DNA from: an uncultured Planctomycetales bacterium
Lineage (GTDB): Bacteria; Planctomycetota; Planctomycetia; Pirellulales; S012-138
Direction of reading: 5' to 3'
Length of the DNA: 64,000 bases
Assembly (NCBI GenBank): GCA_937982665.1
Contig: CALJLD010000296.1
Span: forward strand, 1 to 64,000
This document shows positions 15,666 to 25,616 of this stretch, one piece after another; position 1 is the stretch's first letter, and each line of letters begins with the position of its first letter. A program made the translations under genes and the position numbers. The notes under the pieces were generated by a model that was not told the origin of the DNA, ran no database searches, and saw only the letters and a list, made by a program, of their open reading frames with translations.

Positions 15666-18600
15666 CTACTGACCGCCCGGACGGCGTGCGCGAACTGGCG
15701 GGTCCGGTTCGGCTTTCAATTCCACGCGTTCGGTTTCTAAGAGCCGCAGAGCTTCGGCGATGGCCTTCTCCAACTGAGGATCACGTCCGTCAATGACGGG
15801 CTTGGGGTCGTTGCGAACTTCGATATCGGGAGCGACCCCTTCACCTTCCACCGCCCAGTTTCCGTCGACATCGAAGAAGCCGCCGCGCGGCGCGACAAAG
15901 CGGCCCCCATCAATCAAAGGAGGCGTGTCCCACGTGCCAACCAGTCCGCCCCAGGTTCGGGTTCCAACCAGTGGGCCCAGCTTCTTGAAGCGGAACAAAT
16001 ATGGCATCAAGTCGCCGCCGGAGCCGGCCCTCTCATTGATAACCATGACCTTGGGACCAAACAGGCCGGCCATTGGTTGTGTGAATGGACGGCGGTCACC
16101 AGCGCGCGAGTTGAAATATCCAGTCAATTCACGGCTAAGCACTTCAATGATGTAATCGGCCGCGGAACCGCCGCCGTTGTTGCGTTCGTCAATGACGGCG
16201 CCTTGGCGGTCTTGCTGGGCAAAGTACATGCGATTGAAGTACGAGTATCCGCCGCGTCCGGTGTTGGGCAACCACACGTACGCCAGACGTCCGTCGCTCA
16301 TTTTGTCGACAAGTTGGCGATTGTGCTCCACCCAAGCCGCCGTGCGAAGTTGACCTTCGTTCGAAGTCGGCTCAACGGCAATTGTCCGAGCACCCTCTTT
16401 GTTGAGCTCAGAGTTGACGGTGATCGTAATCGTGCGACCAGCCGTGCCCTCCAGAAGCCGGAACGGATTCTCAGGCGCTTTCAAGTCGCGACCGTCAATG
16501 GCCAACAGGAAGTCACCTTCGGCAACGTCCAGCCCATGCAACGAAAGTGGACCAGCGGCACCTGGGTTCCACTCACCGCCATCATAGATCTTGGCAATGC
16601 GGTAATAGCCGTTGCTTTCTTCCAAGTCCGCACCCAACAGTCCGGTTCGCGGATTGGTCAGGCTTGGCATATCTCCACCACCTACGTACGAGTGGCCCAC
16701 GGCGACTTCGCCGGAAAGCGTGTCCAGCAAATAGTTGAAGTCCGTCCGGTGGTTCACATCTTCCAGCCAAGGGCTGTACCATTCCCAAACGTCATCCCAC
16801 GGAGCGCCGTGGACATTGTCCACATAGAGGAAATCACGCATAAAGCGCCAGCCTTCGCGTAGCATTTGTCGCCACTCTTCGCGCGGGTTGACTCGGATTC
16901 TCAAGCTGCCGACGTCAACGCGTTCCGGGTTGGCAGACGCCCCGCTTGTGGCGGAGGAATTCCAGCTGCCGCCGCTTTGCACAAGCATTTTCTTCCGGTC
17001 ATGCGAGACAGTGATCGCCGAAACGCCGGTCAGGAATTGTTTGGCCTCCTGATCTTTCAACGTGTACTTGTGCATCGTCAATCCCGGCGCGCCGCTGGCA
17101 CTCTCCAACACAAACACCGTGCCGTCTGGGCCTTCAACCAAAGCAACATAATCGCGCGATGGGAACGCCGGCACGGCAATGATGCGGGCCGCGATGCCTT
17201 CCCAATCAATCGTGATTTCGTCTTCATCCTCCTGATCATCATCTGCTTGCTCGTCACCTTCTTCCTCGGCATTTTCCTTCTTCGCGGATTCCTCTTCGTC
17301 ACTCTTGGGCAAGAACGGAGACGGCTCGTCTTCTTGCAAGATGGCAACATACATCGCGCGCGTCACCGGCCGATCATACGACGTCATGTCCAGCCAGCCG
17401 GTGTTCAGGCCGTAATCCGTGGACGCCAGGAAGTAGAGGTACTTTCCGGACGCGTCCCACACGGGGCTGAGAGAATCAGCCATGCCGTTGGTGAGTTGAT
17501 GGGCTTCGCCGGATTCCGTGTCATAAATCTCAATCACACGGAGCTGATTTTCCAGGCGTTTCGCGTAAGCCAGCCAGCGAGAATTCGGTGACCAGACCGG
17601 GTTCATCGTTCGCTGCGGATGGGCAAAGCGGTCCGTGGCGACGTGATCCAGATCTCCGCTTTCCAAATCGAGAATCAAGACCCGATAGTCCGTGTCCGTG
17701 AAAGCCAGCCGCGTGCCATCAGGCGACCAGGTTGGCACAAAGAAGAACGTGGGATCAGGGATCTCAATGCGGCGCTCAATGTTGCCGTATTGATCGGCCA
17801 GTACGAGTTCGTATTCGCCGCTGGCATCGTTGAACCAGGCAATCTGCTGACCATCGGGCGACCAGACGGCGTGGCGGTCAGCTTCGCCAGATGTCCGAGT
17901 GATGTTTCGCCAACTTCCCTCTTCAAGCGGAACGGTGAACAGGTCCCCGCGAGCCTCGAAGAGTGCGCGTTTGCCGGTGGGCGAAAGTCGAGCGTCGCGC
18001 AAGCTGCCGGTGCTGACATCTTCCCAGCGAGTGCGGGCCCAATTCTGATCGCGGGCGACGCGGATCTCCAATTGGCGGGATTCGCCATTTGTTGGATTCA
18101 ATTTGTGCAAGTATCCGGCTTGCTCATAGATGACAACGCCGTCACCTGTACCCAAGCTGCCGACGTCAAAGTCCGTGTGATGCGTGAGTTGCCGCTCTTC
18201 TTTGGTTGCCGGATCATATGACCAGACGTTGCTCGCCCAGTCACGTTCGGAAAGATAATAGACAACGCCATCCAGCCAGGCTGGGGCCAGGTGCCGCTCA
18301 CCCTCCCAAGGCGGAGTTGTTCGCTCCCAGGTTTCCGTGGAGACAATGCTGATGGGCTGCGCTTGCCCGCCGCGATAATTCCGCCAACCTGGATCCCACA
18401 AACCAATTTCCTGATATGCGAGCCATTTGCCGTCAGCGCTCATCTCGCCTTGGAAGGCTTGCGGCAACTTCAGCGGCGTAGGAAGACCACCAGTCGTTGG
18501 CACAGTGTAGAACTGCCAGAGTCGTGTTGGCTGTCCAGCACGGCCGCTTTGAAACAGGACTTCGCCATCGGGCGTCCAGCCTTGCACAACATCGGCGCCT

Positions 18601-18935
18601 GGATGCCAGGTGAGTCGTTCCGGCTCGCCGCCGCGAACGCTGACAACATAAACGTCCGTGTTGCCGCCGTATTGTCCGGTGAAAGCAATCCATTGGCCAT
18701 CGGGCGAGAACGACGGCGTGCTTTCGTTGCCAATCCCACTGGTCAAACGCACGGCGTCGCCGCCATCGCGAGATGTCAACCAAAGATCGTTGGCATAGCA
18801 AAAGACAATGTGGTCCGCGCTAACATCGGGATCGCGCAGCAGCCGCGTCCCTTGGGCGAACACACTCGCTGGCGCAAACCCGCCAGAGACAAAAAGCGAG
18901 AAGACAAAAGCGCCGAGTATGATTTGCCGTTTCAT
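15666..18935 (-). CDS. Tricorn-type protease (peptidase S41)
   Basis: A 1089-residue exported homologue of tricorn protease, which trims peptides in archaea. It has a signal peptide (IILGAFVFSLFVSGGFAPASVFA), then WD40/TolB-like propeller repeats with recurring 'FSPDGQWIAF', 'WSPDGQQIAWF' and 'WSPNSRWLAYA' motifs. A highly acidic insert follows near residues 545-575, then a PDZ-like segment (DVAEGDFLLAIDGRDL) and the S41 protease domain with IDERNNGGGSAADYI and the nucleophile region NERAGSGGDLMPY. It probably degrades peptides in the periplasm. It is monocistronic. Confidence 0.9.
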   Translation of the reverse strand: MKRQIILGAFVFSLFVSGGFAPASVFAQGTRLLRDPDVSADHIVFCYANDLWLTSRDGGDAVRLTSGIGNESTPSFSPDGQWIAFTGQYGGNTDVYVVSVRGGEPERLTWHPGADVVQGWTPDGEVLFQSGRAGQPTRLWQFYTVPTTGGLPTPLKLPQAFQGEMSADGKWLAYQEIGLWDPGWRNYRGGQAQPISIVSTETWERTTPPWEGERHLAPAWLDGVVYYLSERDWASNVWSYDPATKEERQLTHHTDFDVGSLGTGDGVVIYEQAGYLHKLNPTNGESRQLEIRVARDQNWARTRWEDVSTGSLRDARLSPTGKRALFEARGDLFTVPLEEGSWRNITRTSGEADRHAVWSPDGQQIAWFNDASGEYELVLADQYGNIERRIEIPDPTFFFVPTWSPDGTRLAFTDTDYRVLILDLESGDLDHVATDRFAHPQRTMNPVWSPNSRWLAYAKRLENQLRVIEIYDTESGEAHQLTNGMADSLSPVWDASGKYLYFLASTDYGLNTGWLDMTSYDRPVTRAMYVAILQEDEPSPFLPKSDEEESAKKENAEEEGDEQADDDQEDEDEITIDWEGIAARIIAVPAFPSRDYVALVEGPDGTVFVLESASGAPGLTMHKYTLKDQEAKQFLTGVSAITVSHDRKKMLVQSGGSWNSSATSGASANPERVDVGSLRIRVNPREEWRQMLREGWRFMRDFLYVDNVHGAPWDDVWEWYSPWLEDVNHRTDFNYLLDTLSGEVAVGHSYVGGGDMPSLTNPRTGLLGADLEESNGYYRIAKIYDGGEWNPGAAGPLSLHGLDVAEGDFLLAIDGRDLKAPENPFRLLEGTAGRTITITVNSELNKEGARTIAVEPTSNEGQLRTAAWVEHNRQLVDKMSDGRLAYVWLPNTGRGGYSYFNRMYFAQQDRQGAVIDERNNGGGSAADYIIEVLSRELTGYFNSRAGDRRPFTQPMAGLFGPKVMVINERAGSGGDLMPYLFRFKKLGPLVGTRTWGGLVGTWDTPPLIDGGRFVAPRGGFFDVDGNWAVEGEGVAPDIEVRNDPKPVIDGRDPQLEKAIAEALRLLETERVELKAEPDPPVRARRPGGQ

Positions 18936-19025
18936 CGATCAACCTCAGGATTGCGAGTCATTAAGTGTGCCCATGATAATTGCCCGCAAATCCACTCGCG
19001 AGGGGCCATCGCCAATCAGAAATGC

Positions 19026-19056
19026 AAAAACCCGCTCTTCCCAAGAAGAGCGGGTT
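19026..19056 (-). terminator. Intrinsic terminator after the 19106-20689 sigma factor gene
   Basis: An 11-bp perfect stem (19029-19039 with 19046-19056), 6-base loop, and T5 on the minus strand at 19030-19026. It lies between the sigma gene stop and the tricorn gene, separating the two transcripts. Confidence 0.8.
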
Positions 19057-19105
19057 CAAAGTGTTGGATCACGCACATTTGGCGGAAACAAGCAGAGAGA
19101 GTCAA

Positions 19106-20689
19106 CTACCGGTCGCTAGGCGGTAGGGAACTCTCCGTCGCGTTTCGGAGTTGCTTTCGCAGGTCGGCATTCTCGGCTCGCAGCGTTTCCAGGTCGCTCT
19201 CGAGCTGTTGCAATCGCTCATACAAGGCGAGTTGGCGTTCCAGGTCCGCAACACGCTGTTCAAGCATCTCTTTGGACGCTTGCACTTCCGCATGGCGCTC
19301 GCGCCAGAGGTCGCGGAGGGCAGCGGAATCTTCGCGCCTCTCCACGAATCGATCCGCATAACTCATGAACGCGTCCACCGATGGCTGCCTGTTCTGGTTT
19401 GCCCGTTGGTTGCTGGGCGCTGGTTGCTGCGAAGTCGGAAACGGAAAGCTCTCAGCGGTAGGCGAATTCGAAGGAAGAACAGAGGGATTGCTCTGCCGCG
19501 GCGCCTCGCGCTGATTCGCTACGGGCAAGGGAAAACTACTGCCGCTTGGCACTACCGAATTTGCGGTTTCTTGCGGTAACGGGAAAGAGCTCGCTGAGGA
19601 GGCAACCGAGCTTGGCGTTTCCTGCGGTAACAGAGAGCTATCTGGAACTGGAATCAATGAACTTGGGTTTTCTGTCGGTTGGGGGCTGTTTGAATTCTGC
19701 TGGGCAACTTGAACGCCGGGATTCGGCGGCCCTTCTTCTGCATTCGCGGAACTGTCATGAAGTGTTGCTGCTTGAGTTCCGGGTTGTTCTTGCGGCTGTT
19801 GATCCTGAGCAAGCGTTGCTGCTGAAAATGCGGCCAGCCCGATTGAGGCACTGACGACAACCGCCGCGGCAGATTGGATAGCGCTGGTAAACATCATGGA
19901 TTTCAAAACTCCCTGAGCAAGAGAAAGCGATGCGCGTTCGCCGGCGATCACGACTGATCCTTTGGCCCAAGTCAGCCGGACTTGCATCGCAATGGAAACC
20001 GTTGACGAGAAAACTGTGTGAGAGACAATCCCGAGACTGCTGCCCATGGCTTTGTTGCAAAGACATGAAAGAGCAATGCCGGCGAAACCCAGCATCCCCA
20101 AACGGCGGCGAAGCATGGCTCGTCCGCGCTCAAGGCGCTTCTGCACGGCGGCCTGATTGATGCCGAGTTTCTCGGCGGCCGCTTTCTGGTCGAGCCCTTC
20201 CAGATACACGGCGATCATAGCAATGCGGCTCTTCTCCGGGAGACGGTCAAGCTGCTCGTGCAACGCGGAGATCATCGCGCGTGTTGACACTTTGGCCAAC
20301 TCTTGATCGGCAAATTGATCGTCTTCAGGCAATTCCACCGTTGTCCGATTCACCGTGCGTCGTCGCAACGTTAAGGCACATCGCAACGCTACTCGATGCA
20401 GCCAGGCGCCGATGTTCTCACGCTGAGTGATCTTTGCGGCCTTTCGCGCTAGGACAAAGAACGTGGCTTGGAAGGCGTCTTCCACATCGGCGCGGTTTCG
20501 CAGAACGGCCGAACAAACAGATGAGACCATGGTCGAATACCGCTCAACGAGAGCGCGAAAGCTGGCCTCGTCACCGGAGTTGCAAAACCTCGCCAGCAGA
20601 TCTGCATCGCTCTGAATGCTTGAATCTGTCTGCGGCGTGTTGGTTTGCACGACAAGAGATCCCGGCGAGTTCATCTTTGTTGCTGGCAT
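19106..20689 (-). CDS. ECF sigma factor fused to a membrane helix and coiled coil
   Basis: 527 residues, far longer than a normal ECF sigma (about 190). Region 2 (SFRALVERYSTMVSSVC ... DVEDAFQATFFVLARKA ... IGAWLHRVALRCAL) and region 4 (LPEKSRIAMIAVYLEGLDQKAAAEKLGINQAAVQKRLERGRAMLRRR in outline) occupy residues 1-197. A probable transmembrane helix lies near 268-292 and ends in an AQ signal-like junction. A long Pro/Gln/Ser-rich stretch and a coiled coil (about 455-515) follow. The architecture suggests a sigma factor tethered to the membrane and tuned by its own extracytoplasmic tail. GAGG precedes ATG 20689. Confidence 0.88.
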   Translation of the reverse strand: MPATKMNSPGSLVVQTNTPQTDSSIQSDADLLARFCNSGDEASFRALVERYSTMVSSVCSAVLRNRADVEDAFQATFFVLARKAAKITQRENIGAWLHRVALRCALTLRRRTVNRTTVELPEDDQFADQELAKVSTRAMISALHEQLDRLPEKSRIAMIAVYLEGLDQKAAAEKLGINQAAVQKRLERGRAMLRRRLGMLGFAGIALSCLCNKAMGSSLGIVSHTVFSSTVSIAMQVRLTWAKGSVVIAGERASLSLAQGVLKSMMFTSAIQSAAAVVVSASIGLAAFSAATLAQDQQPQEQPGTQAATLHDSSANAEEGPPNPGVQVAQQNSNSPQPTENPSSLIPVPDSSLLPQETPSSVASSASSFPLPQETANSVVPSGSSFPLPVANQREAPRQSNPSVLPSNSPTAESFPFPTSQQPAPSNQRANQNRQPSVDAFMSYADRFVERREDSAALRDLWRERHAEVQASKEMLEQRVADLERQLALYERLQQLESDLETLRAENADLRKQLRNATESSLPPSDR

Positions 20690-20863
20690 GGGTTGCCTCT
20701 GTGGAGATAGACGCGCGCAATGTCCGCAATTCCGACATTGGCTTTCCGCATTTTTGCAAAAAAGCTGAGAGCGTGCGCGAAAACGGCGGGATCCGCGCGC
20801 TCGGGAACACGCGCAATGAACAATGCCTGCGGTGCTGGCTGAGCCCTGGTTGCGAAGCAGTGC

Positions 20864-22747
20864 TTAGTCCTGGCCGATAACGTCGGGCAGCGGACTCTCT
20901 TCGCAAGCCGCTGGCTGCGGAATGTGCAACAGTCGGGCGATCGTCGGAGCAATCGCCGCCGGGCTCACTTCGGTTTCCACGTCGGCATGCGAGACATTGC
21001 CCAACACCATCAGCGGAATGTGGCGATCGTATCGCCAGGGACTGCCATGCGTGGAGGTGGCGCCACCCTGGAAGTAGAACGGCTTTTGAGCGAAGAGGAC
21101 ATCGCCGCTGCGCGCGGGATGAAACGCATGGCGAAAGAGCGTCGTTAACTCGGAGTCGGTTGTGTCTTCGCCCAAGAGATTCTGCCGTGTCACAGCAGCC
21201 ACAATCGCATCTTGATTCAACAGCCAGTCACGGGCGAGTTCGCAAGCCAGCTCAAAGCGATCGCCTGACAAGGCGGGGTGGCTGTCGCGATTCAAGAACA
21301 CGGCATGGTCCGTGACCGCTTGAACAAGTTGGGGAGCTTCTTCAGTTTCCTCGCCGTCTTCGCTGTCCGCGTTTTCGGGATCTTCCGCAACGCCCAATTG
21401 TCCTCGCAGGTAGGCTTCCAACGGATCGCGCAAGCTGGGAATGTTCCCGGCCGTGCCGGTACTCCCGAGCGCATTGCGTTTGGCATCAAGTCCCATCGCG
21501 GCCGCGCGCTCCGGGACCGGAGCGACTCCATGATCGGCCGTGACAAACATCACCCAAGGCTTGTCGCCCATTTGGGCATCGACGTAATCGGCGAAATCGC
21601 CCAGTGCGATGTCCGTGCGATACGTCATGTCTTCGACTTCCAAGCTCTCCGGCCCAAAGGCATGACCAACATAGTCAGCGGAAGAAAGATTGATGCCCAG
21701 GATGTCAGGGTATTCATCCTGGCCGAGCTGTTCATAGTTGATGATCTGCCGCGCGGCCTCGAGCGTGATCTCATTGCCAAACGGTGAGCAAGCAAGCTGA
21801 TTGACAAAATACTCATCATCCTCGGCGGCCAGTTGATGGGGAAAGTCCGCCGTCATGCCATAGCCGGGATTCTCTGCAGTGCTGTCTTCCGTCGCGCCGT
21901 GTTGATACTCTTCGGCCGGCAACAGCAGTTCCCACGTTGCTCCGGCGTACGTCTTGTAATCGATCTGTCGCAGATAGCCGGGGACATCGTTGCGATAATG
22001 ATCCGTTGTGATCCAGGGTCCGGCGTTGGCCATCCAGAACGCGGCATCGCCCAGGTGGCCGGCCATCAAAATGGCGGCGCGGTCTTTGATGGCAACCGAA
22101 AAGACTTTCGACTTGCCGTGTGTGGCCAGCTTGAGTTGATCGCCCACGGTCTCCACAAGCAGATGTTTCGGCGAAACCTTGGTGTCGGCAGTATCGCCAA
22201 TCAACGTGGCTTCGGGGTCGGCGACGCAATACAACTGCGTGCCGGACGCACGATCAAACCAGGAGTTACCAATGATGCCGTTGCGATTGGGATACGCTCC
22301 GGTCAGCAACACCGAGTGACCCGGCCCTGTAAACGTGAAGGCGTGTTGGTGCAGACAGTTGCGATACCACGCGCCGGTAGCTTGCGTGCGCTTGGCGATG
22401 CCGTTGTCCGCCAGGTTCTTGCGAAAGCGTTCGAAGTATTCGTAAGCCCATTGATCGACAGAGACCACAACGACGAGCGCTGGCGTTTGTTCCGTTTCGC
22501 GCGATGTCGGGCCGGCGTCGCCGACGTACTTCGAACTTGCGGCATCACCGCCTGGAATGCCGGGGTCATCCTGTAGCATTGGCGGAGGGAGAGGATCGGC
22601 CACATCGCCTGGCCTGGCGCTAGCGACGATTTCCTGCGGCGCGGTTTTGACCTTTGGCGCGTTTTTCGCCGCCGGTTGATCTTCACAACCAAGGAAAGCG
22701 GAAGCGACAAGAAGAAGGACACATGCCCCGAGCCGACTACAGTTCAT
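20864..22747 (-). CDS. PafA-like alkaline phosphatase / phosphodiesterase lipoprotein
   Basis: 627 residues from ATG 22747, preceded by GGAG. The N-terminus is a lipoprotein signal with lipobox FLGC, followed by a disordered linker. The catalytic region is VVVSVDQWAYEYFERF (first metal-binding Asp) and FTFTGPGHSVLLTGAYPNRNGIIGN, where a Thr takes the nucleophile position as in PafA-type phosphatases. MFVTADHGVAPVPERA and THGSPWRYDRHIPLMVLG supply further metal ligands. It probably hydrolyses phosphate mono- or diesters outside the cytoplasmic membrane. Confidence 0.85.
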   Translation of the reverse strand: MNCSRLGACVLLLVASAFLGCEDQPAAKNAPKVKTAPQEIVASARPGDVADPLPPPMLQDDPGIPGGDAASSKYVGDAGPTSRETEQTPALVVVVSVDQWAYEYFERFRKNLADNGIAKRTQATGAWYRNCLHQHAFTFTGPGHSVLLTGAYPNRNGIIGNSWFDRASGTQLYCVADPEATLIGDTADTKVSPKHLLVETVGDQLKLATHGKSKVFSVAIKDRAAILMAGHLGDAAFWMANAGPWITTDHYRNDVPGYLRQIDYKTYAGATWELLLPAEEYQHGATEDSTAENPGYGMTADFPHQLAAEDDEYFVNQLACSPFGNEITLEAARQIINYEQLGQDEYPDILGINLSSADYVGHAFGPESLEVEDMTYRTDIALGDFADYVDAQMGDKPWVMFVTADHGVAPVPERAAAMGLDAKRNALGSTGTAGNIPSLRDPLEAYLRGQLGVAEDPENADSEDGEETEEAPQLVQAVTDHAVFLNRDSHPALSGDRFELACELARDWLLNQDAIVAAVTRQNLLGEDTTDSELTTLFRHAFHPARSGDVLFAQKPFYFQGGATSTHGSPWRYDRHIPLMVLGNVSHADVETEVSPAAIAPTIARLLHIPQPAACEESPLPDVIGQD

Positions 22748-22856
22748 TCCGATTTCTCCGCAACACCGCCGGCATTGCTGTGTGTATTCGCTGCAAAGGC
22801 GATGAGCGGCTTCAATAAGATGAAAATGAAGCCGCGCGCATCGCATTAGTATTCGA

Positions 22857-24149
22857 TTATCTGCTGGCCATGTTAAGCAATGATGAAGCTGGCTCGCCAG
22901 GAGTTTCCACATCGATCATCGCTTGGAGCTGGGCGTGCATCTGCTTTGTTAGCGCGACGGCCCTTTCGCGATCGCCCTGTTGCTCGATGATGAGCGGCTG
23001 CCCAAATGTCAGCATGGCTTGACGCGTGCCGCGAATGCCGGCTGTCTCTGCCCCGAGCACGTCTTCTTCCAGCTTATCGATGGTTTCCGCGATCCGTTCC
23101 AGCGTGGGATTCGCCCTGAGATAGCCACTGGGATAGCTAAAGATTTGTAACGCCTGGAAGAGCTGCTCCAGATCGCGATCGAGTTGTTGGAACTTTGCGC
23201 TTGGCTGTTCGTCGCCGGGTGCCGCGGGAAGCTTGCTTCCCGTGCTGTTTGCAGCACTCTCAACTTGTTCTTCCGCAACCAACGCTTCCCGACGAGCAAT
23301 CACTTTCTGCCGCAACTGCTTAATCCGTTCCTGCGGCGACCACCGATCTGTTTGCACGCCGTAACGTTCGTCCAACTCACCGAGCATCGCGTTCACAAGT
23401 TGCGGCATGCGATCACGCAACGGCTGCCCGGAACGGCTTTCGCCCAGGTACTCCATTTCCAAACGTGCCGTGGCGGCATCGCCGGCGCGGTAGATGCGTT
23501 CGACAAGATCCAGCGAGGAGTCGTGCGGCAGTTCCAACTTTTGCTCGACGCGGTCCATCACGTCCAAAAGTTCCGGCAGAGGACTCCGCGAATATCTGTA
23601 TCGCAAGGCGCAAGGAATGCAGGCGACCGGACGCCCGCTGCGTTTGACGGCCGCTTGGGCCATGGTGGCCGGACCTTCGCGGAACTCCGCCACGCGATCG
23701 CCCGTGTGGTAGACCTCGCCTTCGGGAAAGATCACGAGCGGGTCAGAAGTCTCAGCCAGGATTTCCACCGAACAACGAAACGCCTGACGGTCGGCGCCGT
23801 CACGATCGATACTGAAGCAGCCATGTTGGCGATACTGCATGCGGACGATCGGCCCGGCCATTTGAAAGACCTGCCACGTGGTCATCACATAACACGGCCG
23901 CCGCAGTTGATCGAGGGCTTCATAAATCGTCAGCCAATCCGCGTGCGTGGGGTGATTGGCGACAATCAAAATCCCCTGGCCGGCACTGATGGCCTCGCGA
24001 AGGTGTTCCAACCCCTGCACCTGCACACTGGCCACATTCTCATGCTGGCGAAGGATGCGTTGTCTTCGTCGCCGCCAGAAGCGCATCCAAAACCGGCTGG
24101 GCCGCGGCGACCACCACTTCGGCGGCTTTCCGATGGGATAGCGGTTCAT
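22857..24149 (-). CDS. PlsC-like acyltransferase
   Basis: 430 residues. The acyltransferase block has ANHPTHADWL (NHx4D catalytic His-Asp motif) and VIFPEGEVYHTGD (phosphate-binding FPEG motif), as in 1-acyl-glycerol-3-phosphate acyltransferases. The C-terminal 200 residues are mostly charged helices (LDRDLEQLFQALQIF and similar) not seen in PlsC itself, so substrate and role are open: membrane phospholipid or another acyl acceptor. There is no N-terminal transmembrane helix. The gene lies 109 bases upstream of the phosphatase on the same strand and may share its transcript. Confidence 0.8.
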   Translation of the reverse strand: MNRYPIGKPPKWWSPRPSRFWMRFWRRRRQRILRQHENVASVQVQGLEHLREAISAGQGILIVANHPTHADWLTIYEALDQLRRPCYVMTTWQVFQMAGPIVRMQYRQHGCFSIDRDGADRQAFRCSVEILAETSDPLVIFPEGEVYHTGDRVAEFREGPATMAQAAVKRSGRPVACIPCALRYRYSRSPLPELLDVMDRVEQKLELPHDSSLDLVERIYRAGDAATARLEMEYLGESRSGQPLRDRMPQLVNAMLGELDERYGVQTDRWSPQERIKQLRQKVIARREALVAEEQVESAANSTGSKLPAAPGDEQPSAKFQQLDRDLEQLFQALQIFSYPSGYLRANPTLERIAETIDKLEEDVLGAETAGIRGTRQAMLTFGQPLIIEQQGDRERAVALTKQMHAQLQAMIDVETPGEPASSLLNMASR

Positions 24150-24695
24150 GGGACAAGCTTGGCGAGCGAGAGCGGGGCCAGAGAGACAACTTCCTGAGAG
24201 ACGCTATCCTATCAGGCGATGTTTCCGTTGCGAAGCAACGCGACTGCTCAATTCAGGGACAGAAAAAATATCATCGGTCAACGCCAATAAATCTTGCGCC
24301 CAGCTCGGCTTGATTTCTTCATCCGCAACGGCTTTGTCCGGGCGCGCGCAGACCGGTCGTCACACCGTTGGAATACTCCCCCTTATTACCCCTAACGTGC
24401 GCCCCCTGGAAAACTGAAATTCGCATCGTGGCCTGACGCATATGTGCGCATGGCCAGGTCTGGTCGCCACGAAGCGCCGCCCAGGAAAAATTTCAAAACG
24501 CGCCTTGCCCAATGCGCAGCTTTCGTTGGAGATTGACTCCACGATCTTTGGCAATTGAATCAAGACTTTGAAACGCGTCGTACGTGTTGGGCGACGGTCT
24601 AGTCCCAAAGGCATTGACGCCTTGGTGCCTCACGCATTCCGCAGGCCGCCAAGTCGATTGACAGATGTGCAAAAAGCCTGGATGCCTTCGCATCA
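24150..24695. other. Intergenic stretch without a recognised gene
   Basis: 546 bases between the acyltransferase start and the end of the acetolactate-decarboxylase-like gene. Short open frames on both strands have no recognisable domain, start context or usual composition. A small hairpin CGTTGC-GAA-CAACG-type occurs near 24220. The stretch may carry the acyltransferase promoter, but no convincing boxes were found. Confidence 0.5.
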
Positions 24696-25475
24696 TCAGC
24701 GGCTGATCTTGGGGAACATGACCTTAGCCCCCGCCGGCACAATCACGTGGTCCACATGCCCGGCCGAAAGCGGCTTTGCGACCATGCAGTGAATATGCGA
24801 GTGCGAGCCCATATGGGTGAACACGCCGGCATCGTTCTTGGAAAAAAAGCCGACCAGCGATGCCGGGCCATCGTCCAAATGGAGTTGGACCGCGGCCTTC
24901 ACATGATCTGCATGAGAGCTGGGGCCTTCCGGCAAGCGGCTGCCATCGATCACGTGCCAGCGCAAGTCACGGAAGTCGCCTTCGATGCGGAAAGGAATCC
25001 GCTGGTCCACGTACAGGCCAGCCGCTTCCGCCAGACGGGCAAGCTCATCATCGAGTTCGGCAAAGGGGATTTCTCGGTCAGTCTCGACGGTTTGCCAATC
25101 GTTAACTTGCGCGGAAACCAGCAGCGCCGCGGCGGCATCTGACTCGGTCAGCTTGTTTGTCCGGGCTTTCTGCACGCCGTCCGGATAAGAAAGATACGCA
25201 GCGCCATCAATGATCGTGACTTCGCCCGCCAGATCGGCCAGAGCTCCTACGGCGAACAGATGTTCGTTGGGCAACAGCGTATCCAATTGGACCGCAGCGC
25301 CAGTTTTGCCTTCGTGCATCATCTGCCGAAGATTGCCGTGGACTTTGATTTCAATCTCGCCAGTGGCGTTGCCAACCAGCGTTGGGCCGGGCTCGTTATC
25401 GATTCCTTCGTTGCAACCACAACTGAGAACGGAGATCAGCATGGCCGCGACGGTAGGACTCAAGAGTAGGTGCAC
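24696..25475 (-). CDS. Acetolactate-decarboxylase-like exported protein
   Basis: 259 residues. The N-terminus has a hydrophobic segment ending in SCGC, a possible lipobox. The rest resembles the alpha-acetolactate decarboxylase fold: 'LFAVGALADLAGEVTIIDG' corresponds to the family's 'G-L-GE---LDG' segment, and THMGSHSHIH with AGHVDHVIV gives the HxH plus His metal site. Classical BudA is cytosolic and makes acetoin, so an exported or lipid-anchored form may have another substrate. The family call rests on motif order only. Confidence 0.55.
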   Translation of the reverse strand: MHLLLSPTVAAMLISVLSCGCNEGIDNEPGPTLVGNATGEIEIKVHGNLRQMMHEGKTGAAVQLDTLLPNEHLFAVGALADLAGEVTIIDGAAYLSYPDGVQKARTNKLTESDAAAALLVSAQVNDWQTVETDREIPFAELDDELARLAEAAGLYVDQRIPFRIEGDFRDLRWHVIDGSRLPEGPSSHADHVKAAVQLHLDDGPASLVGFFSKNDAGVFTHMGSHSHIHCMVAKPLSAGHVDHVIVPAGAKVMFPKISR

Positions 25476-25564
25476 AGTGATGATTTCTGCATGAAGAGAT
25501 ACTACGAAGTTGCACTACAAACAAAGTCGCACAATTCCTTGGCCTTGTCAGCCGCCGATTCACG

Positions 25565-25594
25565 AAAAAAAAAACCCGCCAGGCCGGCGAGGGC
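25565..25594 (-). terminator. Intrinsic terminator after the sigma-thioredoxin fusion gene
   Basis: A GC-rich stem with one bulged T and a GGCCT loop (25575-25594) is followed on the minus strand by ten T (25574-25565). It lies about 25 bases past the stop at 25617. Confidence 0.8.
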
Positions 25595-25616
25595 TTCCCT
25601 ATGGCAGAATCTGACG

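Noticed and set aside
23184..24197. 337-codon plus-strand frame over the acyltransferase gene
   Set aside because: Shadow of the acyltransferase, which has its own catalytic motifs.
24360..24696. Small minus-strand frames of 67-84 codons in the gap at 24.2-24.7 kb
   Set aside because: No start context, domain or usual composition; left as intergenic.
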